A stretch of 64,000 bases of DNA from Plasmodium relictum. Lineage: Eukaryota; Apicomplexa; Aconoidasida; Haemosporida; Plasmodiidae. This document shows, in pieces, positions 36,801-46,879 of the stretch. The notes below the pieces were generated by a model. That model made no database searches and was not told the DNA's origin. It worked only from the letters and a program-made list of their open reading frames with translations. The position numbers and the translations under genes are program-made. Each line of letters begins with the position of its first letter. The stretch's first letter is position 1. The DNA is taken from assembly GCF_900005765.1 (NCBI RefSeq), contig NC_041680.1, positions 62,001-126,000 of the forward strand, given 5' to 3'.

Positions 36801-39800
36801 TACTTTATTATATAATTCTTTATTATTTTCACTATAATATAAACCATTATTTTCCTTTTCTCTTATTCCTTGTATATTAGAATTAATACAGTTCAAATAA
36901 AAATTATACAATGTATTTTTTTGTAAAATATCATCACTCTCTTTGTTAACATACTTAAAACTTTGAGAGTTTTCAGAAAATTTATGTATTTCATTCTCAT
37001 AATTATCATTACATTTTTTGTTATAATTAAAAAAAAATTGATTATCCATAAAATATTTCCTTAAAATAGATGTGTCATATAAAAGATACTGGTTAAAATA
37101 AAAATAACTAATACAGTAAGAAATACCTAAAATAAATAACATTCCAGTCTCTTTTGCTTTAAAAGACAATTGAACTTTTGTTAAATTATTTTTTTTTTTC
37201 GATAACAATATTACACTAGTAGGATAATTTTCTATAGCTATTCCAGATGATATTAAGGTCACATTATTTAACACTAAATTAATATATAATGTATTTTTTA
37301 AAGTTATTACCACATTCTTTATTTCATTTACTGCACACATGTTTTGAATTTTTACATTTGTTTCTTTTTCAGTAAAAGGATTATACTTAAAAACATCTTT
37401 ATATTCATATGAATCATTTTTTTCCTCTTTCTTAACCTTATTTAATTCCATCTTTTTATAAATTTCTTCATTATTATAACTTTTATTTACATATTCAATA
37501 TTAACTAAAATAGGCAATGGAGAGCACCTTCCTTCGGTAAAACCATATAGAAAATGCAATTTGTTTTGTTTTTTTGAATTTTTTTTTTTTTGATTAATTT
37601 TTTTCTTTTTTAATTTCTCTTCATTCATAGTTTTTTTATTAGAATTAATATTAGAGAAAGAAATAAAATCAAAAGAAGAAGATGATTCAGGTGATAAATC
37701 ATACAAGTGAGAAGAATCAGAAGACGAAGATATATTGTTAAAATCGCTCCCTCCTTCATCTAACTTTCTTAAATAATTTCTATTCTTTTTTTTTCTTTTT
37801 TCATCTAATATTAAAGTTATAAAAGGAGGGAAGTAAATATATTTTTTTTTTTTATTTAATGTTTCATATATAGTATACAATATTTCTTTTTGCTTTTGCT
37901 TTGATATGTGTTTATTTAAAAATAGTAACATCAAAAAATTACAAAAAGCTAAATCTGTTGTATAATTTATTTCTTTTAATACTAAACAGAGAAAACAAAG
38001 AATATCATACTGTAATGAAGTATTATATGTTTTTTTATTTTTTTTATATATCTGTAATTTCTTTGTATGTTTATTTAAATGAAATATACTTTTACTGCTT
38101 ATTTCACGAGAACAAAAATTAAATAAATTACTTACTCTAAAAAAATTAGAAGAGTTGAATAGATTGTCAAATATGCTGTAAATATATACATTTTTTAAAG
38201 CATTTTCCATGTAATAATTATAACAATCATCTTTTCTTATTTCATTTATTATAATTTTATCATCTTCAATAATAGAAGAATTTTTAATAAAATTATTTTC
38301 ATAATTATTTATATTATTTTTGTTTGTTTCATGGTTCACATTAATTTTTTCTAGCTTATTGTTTATGTAAATATCAATAATACTTTGTATATTGCCTTTC
38401 TTTGTAAATTCTTTCTTATTATTATTACTGCTACTGTTATTTATATAATCATTATTGTTATTTATCACTTTATTTTCGTTATTTCTTGCATCTCCTTTTT
38501 CCTTAGAAATAGTCTTCTCAGTTTTTCTAAGCCAATAAAAGGGAACATTAATTTTATTAGTTCTATTTACAAAAATATTATGAATGTAATGATTAAAACA
38601 ATTATTGTCTTGAAATTGTAAAACTTGATCATTTCTGAAATTATTATTCTCATTTTTTGTTGTTGTTCTAAAACTAAAGTTGAAACAAATACTAGGTAAA
38701 TTGTAAAATGGTAATAAATTATTAAGAAAAAAATAAGACAAAAAAAAATTTTTATTCGAGAAAAAACGTATACATAATAAATATATAGTAAAAGAAAACT
38801 TTCTGAAAGCCCCAATATATTTATATATCAATGCTAATTCCATATGATATTTTATATATAAATTATATTCAAATTTTTCAACTACATAAGAATATTTATT
38901 TGTTATATAAAAAATAAAACGCTTTTTTTTTAGCATGAGAAGATATTTTAAATAACATAACAAATAATCACAAAAATATTCGTGAGCAAAAGAACAATTT
39001 TGAAAATTATATAATACTTCGTTTAATTTATATTCTATATATCTAATTAAATATAACAATATATTATGCGGTTTTATTAGTACGTTAAAAAAATAATAAT
39101 CTTCATTATCTACGAAATCATCTTCTCTTTTAAAATTATCGTCATTATCATTTAATAAATTAATAAATAAATTTATATTTTTTGTTATATTTGTTGCATC
39201 ATTGTTTTGATCAGTGTTATACAATGAAAAACTAAAATTATAATTATGTGATTTTTCTTTTAATGATCCACTATAAGAAGTATCAAAAAAAAAATTTGAA
39301 TAATTAGTATTTTTATTAGGTGTTAATTTTTCATATGTTTGTAAAATAACGTTTTCGATAATTTCAGCAAACTTGAAAGGATAACTTTCATTATTATTTA
39401 ACTTACAGAAGTTTATCCAATTTTGTACTATATATAAATATATCGATAAAATAATACAAAAAATTATATTTCCTTCATACATAAAATCATCTTGAATTTT
39501 ACTTATTTCATAACAACTCATATATATTTCTAAAGAATCTAATGGACTTCCTAATAACAAAAATATATCTCCCTCCTTTTTTTTGATTCGGCATGTATAA
39601 TTTTTCACTTTTGAAAATTTTTTTTTTCTTTTCTTCTCTCTTTTGATACCTTTTTTTTTTCTTTTTTTTTCTTCTTCTTCTTCGTACTCATCTATACTTT
39701 CTTTTTTTTCTTCACTGTTACATTGAGAACTTTTAATTTCATCTTCATCCTCATCTTCCTCATCATCTTCCTCATCTTCCTCATCATCTTCCTCATCTTC

Positions 39801-41717
39801 CTCATCATCTTCATCTTCATCTTCATCATCATATTCTTCATCATCATCTTCTTCATCCTCATCATCATTATTATCATCTTCATCATCACCTTCATATTTA
39901 TCTTCTTTAGTATATTCGTTTCCTTCATTTGTGCTAGATTTTGCAATTTTATAAATATCATCATATAATAAACCCTCTTTTTTAATAGTTATATGATTCA
40001 CCTTACCTAGTCTATTAATTTTTACATTATTGTAATATTTTTTTATATTATTATATATATTATTATCTATTTTATATATATGTTCGTATGTGTTTATTTT
40101 ATCAATGATATCTTGATTACTATTATTTTTTTTTAAATTATATTTTTTTTTTTTATTTGATGTATTGTTTTTCTTTTCTTCAAAAGCATTATCATTTCTA
40201 ACTATTTTATTATTTATTTTTTCATAGTCTGTATTATCAATAAGTGTATGAATATATTTCCACATATCATCTTTTGTTAATAAATCATATAGAAAAAAAA
40301 TAAAAATATAAAAAATATTAAAAATAATAGCTTGAAAAAATTTATTATATTGAATATTAAAATGCCTTTTTATAGAAGGAAGAAAAATTATTATTTTAAA
40401 ATTGTGAAAATTATCACACATAAAAGAAAAATTATGATCATTTTTTTTCTTTCTTTTTTCATTTATATCAGAATTTGAAGCATTTTCCATATCATTTACA
40501 TTATTAATAATATCATTATTTTTTCGTTTATTAGAATTCTCCGTAGTGTAATCATAAGAATTATCACTATCAGAATTCACATTTAATGATTTATATTCTT
40601 TTATTATATTTTTATTAAACATTCTTAATATGTTCGATGAATATTTTTTTCTTAATTTATTATTATTACTATTAACTGCATTTTTGCTATCTTTAATTTT
40701 TTTATTACTTATATTTTTTTCATTTTCATTATGTCCTGAATAAGAATTTTCATTTAGGTATTTGGTATCACTATTATTAAAAATAAATAATTCGGAATTG
40801 TTTGATGAATCATTATATGGAGAATTTTTTATAACAGAAATATTTGGTTTCAATAAAAAATCACATATGGCATTCTTTTTTTTTTCTTTATTTTTAAATT
40901 CTTCTAAACTACTTAAATGACAATTTTTTGAGGTATTATATATGTTGTTATTTTGATTGATTTCTCCATTTTTATTTTTATATAAAAAATTATCATTAAT
41001 TTCCATTATTTTCATCATAATTATATCATCATATTTATCGGATGATGGAATTACTAATACTCTTTGTATAAAAACACAGCTATTACTAAATAATATATTA
41101 TTATAAGAATTAATTAGATTAATTATGTTTTCATTTAATTTATTGAAATATCCATTTTCTTCACTTTGAAAATTTGTACTTTTTTCTTCTCTCCCTTCTT
41201 CCTCTTTTTCTTCTTCTTCATCTTCCTCTTGATTTTTTTTTTTTCTTTTTCTTTTTTCAATACCTTTTGTAGTTGTAGAAGTGCCATTATTAAATATATC
41301 TTCATCATATAACTCATGTATACCAATAGACATAAAAATATTAGAAAATAAATTCATCCTATCTATTTTAATATTTTTATCTATTAAATCAATATAACTT
41401 ATTGATAAATTACCATTTCTCTTAACGTAGTTAGCATTTTTAAATATACTAAAAAAATAATGATCATCTTGTATATTTTTATTTATAGTACATTCACATA
41501 TTTTTTTTTCATATCTTATAAATAAATCACTATCACTTCCATTTATGTACTTTATATATGTGTATAAATGATGAAATAAATCATCATAATTTATTTTCTC
41601 ATATAAATTTCTTATTTTATCTGAAATTTCAGAAAATAATTTTTCACTAGTTTTTTCAGTTTTCCATAAATAAACTTTTGCCTTACCATAATCACATAAA
41701 TTCAAATGACTCATCAT
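33864..41717 (-). CDS. TRAPPC9: TRAPPII-specific subunit, TRAPPC9/Trs120-like, very large
   Basis: A single exon of 2617 residues, over twice the 1150-1290 of human TRAPPC9 and yeast Trs120. Conserved islands are separated by Asn-, Ser-, Lys- and acid-rich inserts. One, at about residues 605-665, is nearly all Asp/Glu. Islands: an N-terminal domain (residues about 1-250, with VFIQRVLVIPSSDKY), a TPR-like region at about 725 (LGSPLDSLEIYMSCYEISK, the Trs120 aggregation-of-helices motif), a helical part with YKYIGAFRKFSFTIYLLCIR, and Ig-like beta domains from about 1450 (PFTE, then NVVITLKNTLYINLVLNNV, TGMLFILGISY). More beta domains lie at about 1930-2080 and at the C-terminus. TRAPPII activates Rab11/Rab1-type GTPases at the late Golgi. 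The call is well supported by the motif order. Starting MMSH; the second Met could also serve. Confidence 0.75.
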   Translation of the reverse strand: MMSHLNLCDYGKAKVYLWKTEKTSEKLFSEISDKIRNLYEKINYDDLFHHLYTYIKYINGSDSDLFIRYEKKICECTINKNIQDDHYFFSIFKNANYVKRNGNLSISYIDLIDKNIKIDRMNLFSNIFMSIGIHELYDEDIFNNGTSTTTKGIEKRKRKKKNQEEDEEEEKEEEGREEKSTNFQSEENGYFNKLNENIINLINSYNNILFSNSCVFIQRVLVIPSSDKYDDIIMMKIMEINDNFLYKNKNGEINQNNNIYNTSKNCHLSSLEEFKNKEKKKNAICDFLLKPNISVIKNSPYNDSSNNSELFIFNNSDTKYLNENSYSGHNENEKNISNKKIKDSKNAVNSNNNKLRKKYSSNILRMFNKNIIKEYKSLNVNSDSDNSYDYTTENSNKRKNNDIINNVNDMENASNSDINEKRKKKNDHNFSFMCDNFHNFKIIIFLPSIKRHFNIQYNKFFQAIIFNIFYIFIFFLYDLLTKDDMWKYIHTLIDNTDYEKINNKIVRNDNAFEEKKNNTSNKKKKYNLKKNNSNQDIIDKINTYEHIYKIDNNIYNNIKKYYNNVKINRLGKVNHITIKKEGLLYDDIYKIAKSSTNEGNEYTKEDKYEGDDEDDNNDDEDEEDDDEEYDDEDEDEDDEEDEEDDEEDEEDDEEDEDEDEIKSSQCNSEEKKESIDEYEEEEEKKRKKKGIKREKKRKKKFSKVKNYTCRIKKKEGDIFLLLGSPLDSLEIYMSCYEISKIQDDFMYEGNIIFCIILSIYLYIVQNWINFCKLNNNESYPFKFAEIIENVILQTYEKLTPNKNTNYSNFFFDTSYSGSLKEKSHNYNFSFSLYNTDQNNDATNITKNINLFINLLNDNDDNFKREDDFVDNEDYYFFNVLIKPHNILLYLIRYIEYKLNEVLYNFQNCSFAHEYFCDYLLCYLKYLLMLKKKRFIFYITNKYSYVVEKFEYNLYIKYHMELALIYKYIGAFRKFSFTIYLLCIRFFSNKNFFLSYFFLNNLLPFYNLPSICFNFSFRTTTKNENNNFRNDQVLQFQDNNCFNHYIHNIFVNRTNKINVPFYWLRKTEKTISKEKGDARNNENKVINNNNDYINNSSSNNNKKEFTKKGNIQSIIDIYINNKLEKINVNHETNKNNINNYENNFIKNSSIIEDDKIIINEIRKDDCYNYYMENALKNVYIYSIFDNLFNSSNFFRVSNLFNFCSREISSKSIFHLNKHTKKLQIYKKNKKTYNTSLQYDILCFLCLVLKEINYTTDLAFCNFLMLLFLNKHISKQKQKEILYTIYETLNKKKKYIYFPPFITLILDEKRKKKNRNYLRKLDEGGSDFNNISSSSDSSHLYDLSPESSSSFDFISFSNINSNKKTMNEEKLKKKKINQKKKNSKKQNKLHFLYGFTEGRCSPLPILVNIEYVNKSYNNEEIYKKMELNKVKKEEKNDSYEYKDVFKYNPFTEKETNVKIQNMCAVNEIKNVVITLKNTLYINLVLNNVTLISSGIAIENYPTSVILLSKKKNNLTKVQLSFKAKETGMLFILGISYCISYFYFNQYLLYDTSILRKYFMDNQFFFNYNKKCNDNYENEIHKFSENSQSFKYVNKESDDILQKNTLYNFYLNCINSNIQGIREKENNGLYYSENNKELYNKVKLLHYVFKLSNICSIFVIENYFSLKSEIKLFNFSKYINIKSLLNDKSYLKRFCITSNKDKSSKVNASNEEKDIFQRNDLHEDTNEENHYENKKYENNNNSNLENFFLNKKEEYIDDKKELRSNYSDEDIKETDKFLIIEDDIKKKNSNLNSANDLPVSDSVDKSNLSNKSNKNNFIDRCRKYSSEESHISLNRKKNVQNCDLLDSIKSLSTYNKCFLNKKCSSKKSSFSISSSVLSSISTTSLSSRLTEKISSLEENKDIQPSNDSIVNLKKPFNYYNIRKDSNENFEDINGNLYFSCDARHSELLEGEIKFLCLIFENKSNINIDYLNIIVIHNDKTHGDYFIKFFFNKAFCLKSKCGNNKEKIIRIKKNEPLKVKKNYSLYIPIRCIGSVLINECEINIFYSSNKDSSYYSVQNLKLKINVKRNIFIENIFYFPYVSFNYKDILNEMLNSNYYNADIIKKLGSLKKEKNEKSIENNKEEIIYDINFLRTKSFKYKDINIDNYLEKKNTQKRESHIIRNLNYDSDNNYDKINNFGKNNNMNNDIKNYTTTHNLIDKDDSFSDYNSICVIKKDNNSDETYKYKENLNICTDNKYIFLELYIKNFSGYVNYCKTKKLKRRPMCIVDKENNLSKWVLWIKRIKRKKNFIFENEEDILKYFLQYLDFYVYLTFSRHKKMGILSAYSSYLNNIHIHKKTISDFFFNFKRNNNNGRIEKNEAEKEENKFILKLNDEDKLFKRNSSSYEKKEYFFSSNSFTLPQMSDNNEEYGISSKNMKIEKFDEYLKKEKKEDNNSNSSNNEDFQININKLFHKNFVNDIFYPYILIKPKFCNCKKRNSVIIPKCSKILNFTDIKKIGIKKKYFESSVNEFFCVKIFIDNLSYIDLGKYTLLIYPSNLNCIKIIGSLNTSGYLSKYDFISSKTNQNSNNFQNKKLNNKKSHFLHSFNVYSLFPGKVLFYIAIYFHNFHTFLFYHEPILVAIV
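39740..39900. repeat. Acidic low-complexity codon repeat
   Basis: Imperfect GAT/GAA/GAG repeats (seen as ATC/TTC/CTC on the plus strand) encode a run of Asp and Glu inside the TRAPPC9-like protein. The same region creates Met/Lys- and Ile/Phe-rich frames on the other phases, which are shadows. Confidence 0.85.
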
Positions 41718-42188
41718 ACTAAAAAAAAAAAAAAAAAATTAAACCATTTATATGATTTAAAAACAAAAAAAAAAAGATCATGTATGTGTAAAACAAAATA
41801 GAAAAAAAAAATTAAAAAAAATAAAATAAAAATATAAATATAAATAAAATCAAAATTAAAATTAAAGTGAAATAAAATAAACAAAAAAAAAGAAGAAAAA
41901 GAAAAAGAAAAAAAGAAAAAGAAAATCAATATAAATAGTAAAAACAAAAATTTATAATATAAAAAAAAATAAATATATAATTTCAATATTTTCAATTTTG
42001 ATATCTTATTGATACATTTAAAATTTTTATATTTTATTTTTTGTCTATATAAATGTTAAAAATGGAATGGAAATAAGAAAAAGAATAATTAATAAAAAAG
42101 TATGTTTTTTCAAATGAATAAAGTGAAAAAAAAAAAAAAAAAAGTGGATTAAGTTTTCTTGTTTTAATTATTTAAAAAAAACAAAAAT
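41718..42188. other. Divergent promoter, AT-rich
   Basis: Separates the TRAPPC9-like gene (-) from the signal-peptide gene (+). It has purine-rich A/G tracts at 41880-41930 and poly-A runs; no defined element. Confidence 0.55.
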
Positions 42189-43514
42189 ATGAAAATATTA
42201 AGCTTCATAACAATAACAATATATACAATAATTTTAGGAAATAATTTAAGTACTTCCTTTTTTATTAAAAATAATTTTTCGAATAAAAAAGACTATTATA
42301 ATCGTGTGTATGTATCTCGTCCAGCTCAAAAAAAAAGCAATCAATTAAAATCAAAAATTATAATAAATAAAAGAAAAAAAGAAGAAAATGAAAGAAATAA
42401 ATCGTATAAAAATGATTATAAATCATCGTCGAAATACAAATCAATAGAAGAGTTAATTAATGAATATCCTTATAAATTACCAGATTATGATATTCAAAGA
42501 GAACCATATATAATTTTAAAAGATAAAATTAAATCAGAATTTTTAAAGGGATATGAATTACCTTTTGGTTTAATTGATCCAGTTAAGTATGAATTATTAA
42601 AATTAATTGGAAAGATATGTGATCCGTTTAAACCGTTATGTTGTTATTCATTAACACCTAGATTATTCATCGACAAATTGTTTACCAATAAATATGAAAT
42701 ATCATATGATGATTTCTGTTATAATATAGAATACAAAATGAGATTTTATATGCCATCTTACACAGAAATATTTATGTATGAAAAAGAATTGTTGTGGAAA
42801 GAATGGATGGCTATAAGGAATTTAAAAGAAGTATCACCTGTAACACCCTTAGATGATCATGAAAGAATTACAAAAATTTTAGAAAATGATGAAACGACTT
42901 TACCTAATGCTATACGAAAAGTAAATAAAGAAATAAATAATCAAGGTATTCATCCTTCTATATTAAAAATGTTTTTTGATTTTCTAAATATAGAAAAATG
43001 TGATAATAAATTGAAAAGAGATAATGCATTTTTAAAATTAGAAACAATTAAAAATCAAATTAAAAATAGAGATTTCATGGAAGGAATCAGACCTGATTAC
43101 TTATATATTATGTTTAATAAAAAGGCGAATGATTATTATTCTAACTTTAATGAAAAAGAATATGAAAAAACTTTTTTAGAGTCTGTCAACTATAACACTA
43201 TGAGGCAAAAGATTATTAGTGAAAATTCTCTTTACAAAAAACAAAGAAAAGAGTTTTCTGAAAAAACTAAAAAATCACTTATGAAATTTTATGACATAGA
43301 ATTACCATCTTTTTTTAAAGAATATATAAAAAAGAAAGAAGAAAATTACAAAGTTATTCAATCTAAAATTAAAACAATGATAGAAAATAAATATCTTAAA
43401 AGAAAAAAAAAAAGAGAAGATAGGCTTTCAGGAAAAATTGTTTTGGAGGAAAAAATAGAGGAAAATACAGAAGAAAAGAAAAAAAAAAAAAAGAAAAAAA
43501 AAACTAAATTATAA
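42189..43514 (+). CDS. Signal-peptide protein of unknown function, possible apicoplast protein
   Basis: A single exon of 441 residues. Residues 1-20 are a hydrophobic signal peptide (MKILSFITITIYTIILG). Next comes a basic, Asn/Lys/Ser-rich stretch to about residue 80 with almost no acidic residues. Signal peptide plus such a stretch is the classic bipartite apicoplast leader. From about residue 85 the sequence is well structured without low complexity: YKSIEELINEYPYKLPDYD, ILKDKIKSEFLKGYELPFG, DPFKPLCCYSL, MPSYTEIFMYEKELLWKEWM. The C-terminus is a Lys/Glu coiled coil ending in poly-Lys. I do not recognise a family or catalytic motif. A secretory-pathway role other than the apicoplast remains possible. 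Confidence 0.72.
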   Translation: MKILSFITITIYTIILGNNLSTSFFIKNNFSNKKDYYNRVYVSRPAQKKSNQLKSKIIINKRKKEENERNKSYKNDYKSSSKYKSIEELINEYPYKLPDYDIQREPYIILKDKIKSEFLKGYELPFGLIDPVKYELLKLIGKICDPFKPLCCYSLTPRLFIDKLFTNKYEISYDDFCYNIEYKMRFYMPSYTEIFMYEKELLWKEWMAIRNLKEVSPVTPLDDHERITKILENDETTLPNAIRKVNKEINNQGIHPSILKMFFDFLNIEKCDNKLKRDNAFLKLETIKNQIKNRDFMEGIRPDYLYIMFNKKANDYYSNFNEKEYEKTFLESVNYNTMRQKIISENSLYKKQRKEFSEKTKKSLMKFYDIELPSFFKEYIKKKEENYKVIQSKIKTMIENKYLKRKKKREDRLSGKIVLEEKIEENTEEKKKKKKKKKTKL

Positions 43515-44379
43515 AATATAAAAAAAAATTAGCATATTACTTACTGTGTATCAAAAAAAAGAAGAAAAAATAACTTAAAAAGATACAAATTAAATTAAAA
43601 TGTATATTTAATGTGTTTCATTATGAAGTGATATTCCCCATAATATGAAATCAATAATATTATTTTATTAACAAATATATAAATTTTATAAATAAAAAAT
43701 ATATTTTCTTTTTTTAGTAATGCCTTTTATTAAAAATTTTACTTATATATATTTTTAAGTAATTCTTTTTTTTTAATATAAAATTTTTTCATTTGATCCT
43801 TGCTGATTAGTAAATCATAAATTTATATAATTTTTTTTTTTATTTTATACTAATAATACTTTATATCAATGTTTTTAAATAATATTATTTTTAATATGTT
43901 CATTATACTTATAATGACAAATGAAAAGTCTTAATTTTATACATTTTATTCATTTATAGACGTATTTAAATATTTTTTAACTTGCATATTTAGTCTTTTT
44001 TATTTATATATTTATTCTTATTTTATTTTTTATTTCTTTTTTTTTTTTTTTTTTTTGTTTCTACATACATGTGATTAGATGATATATAGTAAATTAAAAT
44101 TATAATTATTTTAAAATACTATTTTTATACTACTTTCATATAGTAAATAGTAAATTATTAATTTACTTTAATTCATTACAATTTCTCTTTTTTTTTTTTC
44201 TTTTTTTTTTTTGTGTAATTAAAAATACTGTAAACTTTGTTGATACCGTTTTCTTTAAAAATCAAGTAATTCTTTTAAATAAATAGCTTTTTTTATGAGA
44301 ATGTGTAAATAATAAAAAAAAAAAAATAAATAATAAAAAAAAAATAATATTAATAAAAGAAAATAATTATAATTAAAAT
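43515..44379. other. Intergenic between convergent genes
   Basis: 3' flanks of the signal-peptide gene and eS10. Long T tracts (for example 44038-44056 and 44188-44212). No coding or RNA signal seen. Confidence 0.6.
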
Positions 44380-45075
44380 TTATTCAAAGCCTCTTCTATC
44401 ATAAGCTCTTCCTCTTCCCATTGGTTGTCTGAAATCTCTTGTAATTTCTTCATCAATTTTTGGAGCTCTATTGACTGTTTTTTTTGATAAAGTTGCAGGA
44501 AATATAGATGGAGGTAAATGTAAAAATTCTCTTAAATATTCAATTCCTTAAAAAAAATTATAGAATAAAATCATAATATATAAAGGTGATTTAAAATTAG
44601 TGAAATATATTAGTGAATAAAATATTTATAATGAATACCTTCATTATTTAATATAAAATATTGGTGCTTCCAGTTATATTTTTCTTCAACATAGTTTCTG
44701 CTCTTCAATGATTTTAATGTCATCATTATATGCAAATTGGGAATATTTAAATGAGGATGACGAGGTATTTTAGCATCTTTCTCTACTACTATAACACCCT
44801 CTAAAAATTAAAAAAAAAAAGTATATAAGTACACACAAAAATAAATGAAACTCAATTCTTATTAAATTTATAATTAAAAGTTTACTCATACACTTCTTAT
44901 TATGCATATTTCGTTTTAATATATATACATATACATGAATCAAAAAAATAAGATATAAATATATAAAATTCATACAAATGTTTAAGCTACCTTTAAATAA
45001 ATATTCATATATGAATTTTTTGTTTTGTTTTGGTATATAACTATATTTATGATGTGGAAGTATTTTTTTCTCCAT
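44380..45075 (-). CDS. RPS10: 40S ribosomal protein S10 (eS10)
   Basis: Three exons: 45075..44991, 44800..44639 and 44546..44380. They encode 137 residues. Hallmarks in order: ILPHHKYSYIPKQNKKFIYE, YLFKEGVIVVEKD, PRHPHLNIPNLHIMMTLKSL, NYVEEKYNWKHQYFILNNEG, IEYLREFLHLPPSIFPATL, and a short RGRAYDRRGFE tail. Vertebrate S10 has a longer Gly/Arg tail; the protist form is shorter. eS10 sits at the mRNA entry and beak region of the small subunit. Strong conservation and exact splice phases make this call certain. It is transcribed away from uL5 over a shared 822-bp region. Confidence 0.97.
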
Positions 45076-45897
45076 TTTTAAATTTCAAACAACAAAATAA
45101 ATTAAAAAAAAAATAAAATTATATAATAAAAAATTTTAAATTTTGGAATTTTTTTTTCAACAATTTTTAGTTCTGTTTCAAAATAATTTTAAATATTCTT
45201 TCTCATTTTCTTTTTTTTTTTTTTTTTATTTAATAAAAAAATATATATATAAATGTATATATATATGAAAAATACACTAAAATTTTAATAATATTGAATT
45301 TTGTATATTCTTTGAAGAATATTTTTTTTTTTTTTTTTTTTCGCCTTATGTAAAAAACATCATTTTTTTTGTGAATGTACAAATAATTTTTTTTTTTTAA
45401 GTTAGTGCTCTAAATGTAAGTGACTGATTCACCCCTCTCCCCACCAAAAATTTTACTTTTTCTTTTTTTCTTTTTCTGTTTTTTTTTTTTCATTTCATTT
45501 TATTTTTTTTAAAATAGTTTTGATTATTTTATATATATACATATATATGGAGCAAGAGAACGTACAAAATTATAAATAAAGATAATTTTCAATAAATTTT
45601 TGTGAATTTATTTTTCCATTTATCCTAAATTTTTTTGTATTATGTATTTTTATGTAATGAAATAGTACATATATACGTATTTTTTTTTTTAATTATTTTC
45701 ATATTAAATATCCCCAAATCTTATTTCTTTTAAGGAAAAAGGAATAGGTGAATTTATAATAGAATAATGTTGTATAAAAATTACTAAAAAAAAAAAAAAA
45801 AATTAGATTTTAAAAAGATACTATTTCTTAAAATTAATTCGTTTATTTTATTTCATATTTTTTAAAAAAAAATTTATATTTTATAAAATAAGAAAAA
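45076..45897. promoter_or_regulatory. Shared bidirectional promoter of eS10 and uL5
   Basis: The 822 bases between two divergent ribosomal protein start codons should hold both promoters. A cytosine-rich patch, rare in this genome, sits near the middle at 45431-45445. The rest is poly-T/poly-A and short AT repeats. Confidence 0.6.
45431..45445. promoter_or_regulatory. Tandem GGGG boxes (G-box-like) in the ribosomal promoter
   Basis: ACCCCTCTCCCCACC reads GGTGGGGAGAGGGGT on the minus strand, giving two GGGG cores 6 bases apart. GTGGGGA fits the Plasmodium G-box pattern (A/G)NGGGG(C/A), described for heat-shock genes; the second copy is a near match. It lies about 360 bases from the eS10 start and 450 from the uL5 start. 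Confidence 0.5.
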
Positions 45898-45990
45898 ATG
45901 GAGAAAAAAGAAGAAAATGTTATGAGAGAAATTAAAGTTAACAAATTGGTTCTTAATATTTGCGTTGGAGAAGTAAGAAATTTACTATAT

Positions 45991-46036
<46 letters not shown>

Positions 46037-46311
46037 TATTTTATGTTTTATTATTTAATATAAAAGAAAATGCTTTCAAAACTATTTAAAAATAATTTAT
46101 ATATAAATGTGGAAATATAGAATATGAAATAATTTTTAAATATAAGAACTTTCTTTCATTTAATTCATAAGAGTATCACAATATTTCATATAGAAAGAAA
46201 AATAAAGAAATAATTATATAAATAATTATCATGATTTTTAATTACATATTTTAAAAGCATCTTTCAATAAAATATATAAGATAATATAAATATACTATAT
46301 TAAAAAATTTT

Positions 46312-46357
<46 letters not shown>

Positions 46358-46879
46358 TTAATATAATTTGAAAATTTTGAATATTTTATTTTTGAATACT
46401 TTTTTCATTTTTAATATTTCTTAAATTTCTAGTCAGGAGATAGATTAACAAGAGCTGCAAGAGTATTAGAACAACTAACTGAGCAAAAACCAATTTTTGG
46501 AAAATGTCGATTTACAATAAGATCATTTGGTGTAAGAAGAAATGAAAAAATATCATGTTATGTCACTGTTAGGGGAAAAAAAGCATTAGAAATATTAGAA
46601 AAAGGATTAAAAGTAAAAGAATATGAATTAAGAAGAAAAAATTTTTCAGATACAGGAAATTTTGGTTTTGGTATTCAAGAACATATTGATTTAGGAATCA
46701 AATATGACCCTTCCACGGGTATTTACGGAATGGATTTTTATGTTCATTTATCAAGACCAGGATATAGAGTTACAAGAAGAAGAAGAAGAAGATCAAGAAT
46801 CTCAAAAACTCATAAAGTTACAAAAGAAGATGCTATGAAATGGTTTCAAACAAAATTTGATGGAATTTTACTTAAATAA
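45898..46879 (+). CDS. RPL11: 60S ribosomal protein L11 (uL5)
   Basis: Two exons, 45898..45972 and 46433..46879, encode 173 residues. Motifs are those of uL5: [94 protein letters not shown], and the C-terminal [20 protein letters not shown]. The protein contacts 5S rRNA and the central protuberance. The 460-base intron starts right after VGE, a point early in the gene, and holds two (AT)n tracts (45997-46034 and 46315-46353). Confidence 0.97.
45997..46034. repeat. (AT)19 microsatellite in an intron
   Basis: Perfect AT repeat near the 5' end of the uL5 intron. Confidence 0.88.
46315..46353. repeat. (AT)19 microsatellite in an intron
   Basis: Second AT repeat of similar length in the same uL5 intron, about 80 bases before the acceptor. 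Confidence 0.88.

Noticed and set aside
39692-39968. Met/Lys-rich and Ile/Phe-rich frames on both strands
   Set aside because: Both are shadows of the Asp/Glu codon repeat in the TRAPPC9-like gene.
41714-41995. 93-codon minus-strand frame upstream of the TRAPPC9-like gene
   Set aside because: Poly-Phe and Ile runs from A/T tracts; it overlaps the start of the real gene in another phase and is probably its 5' UTR.
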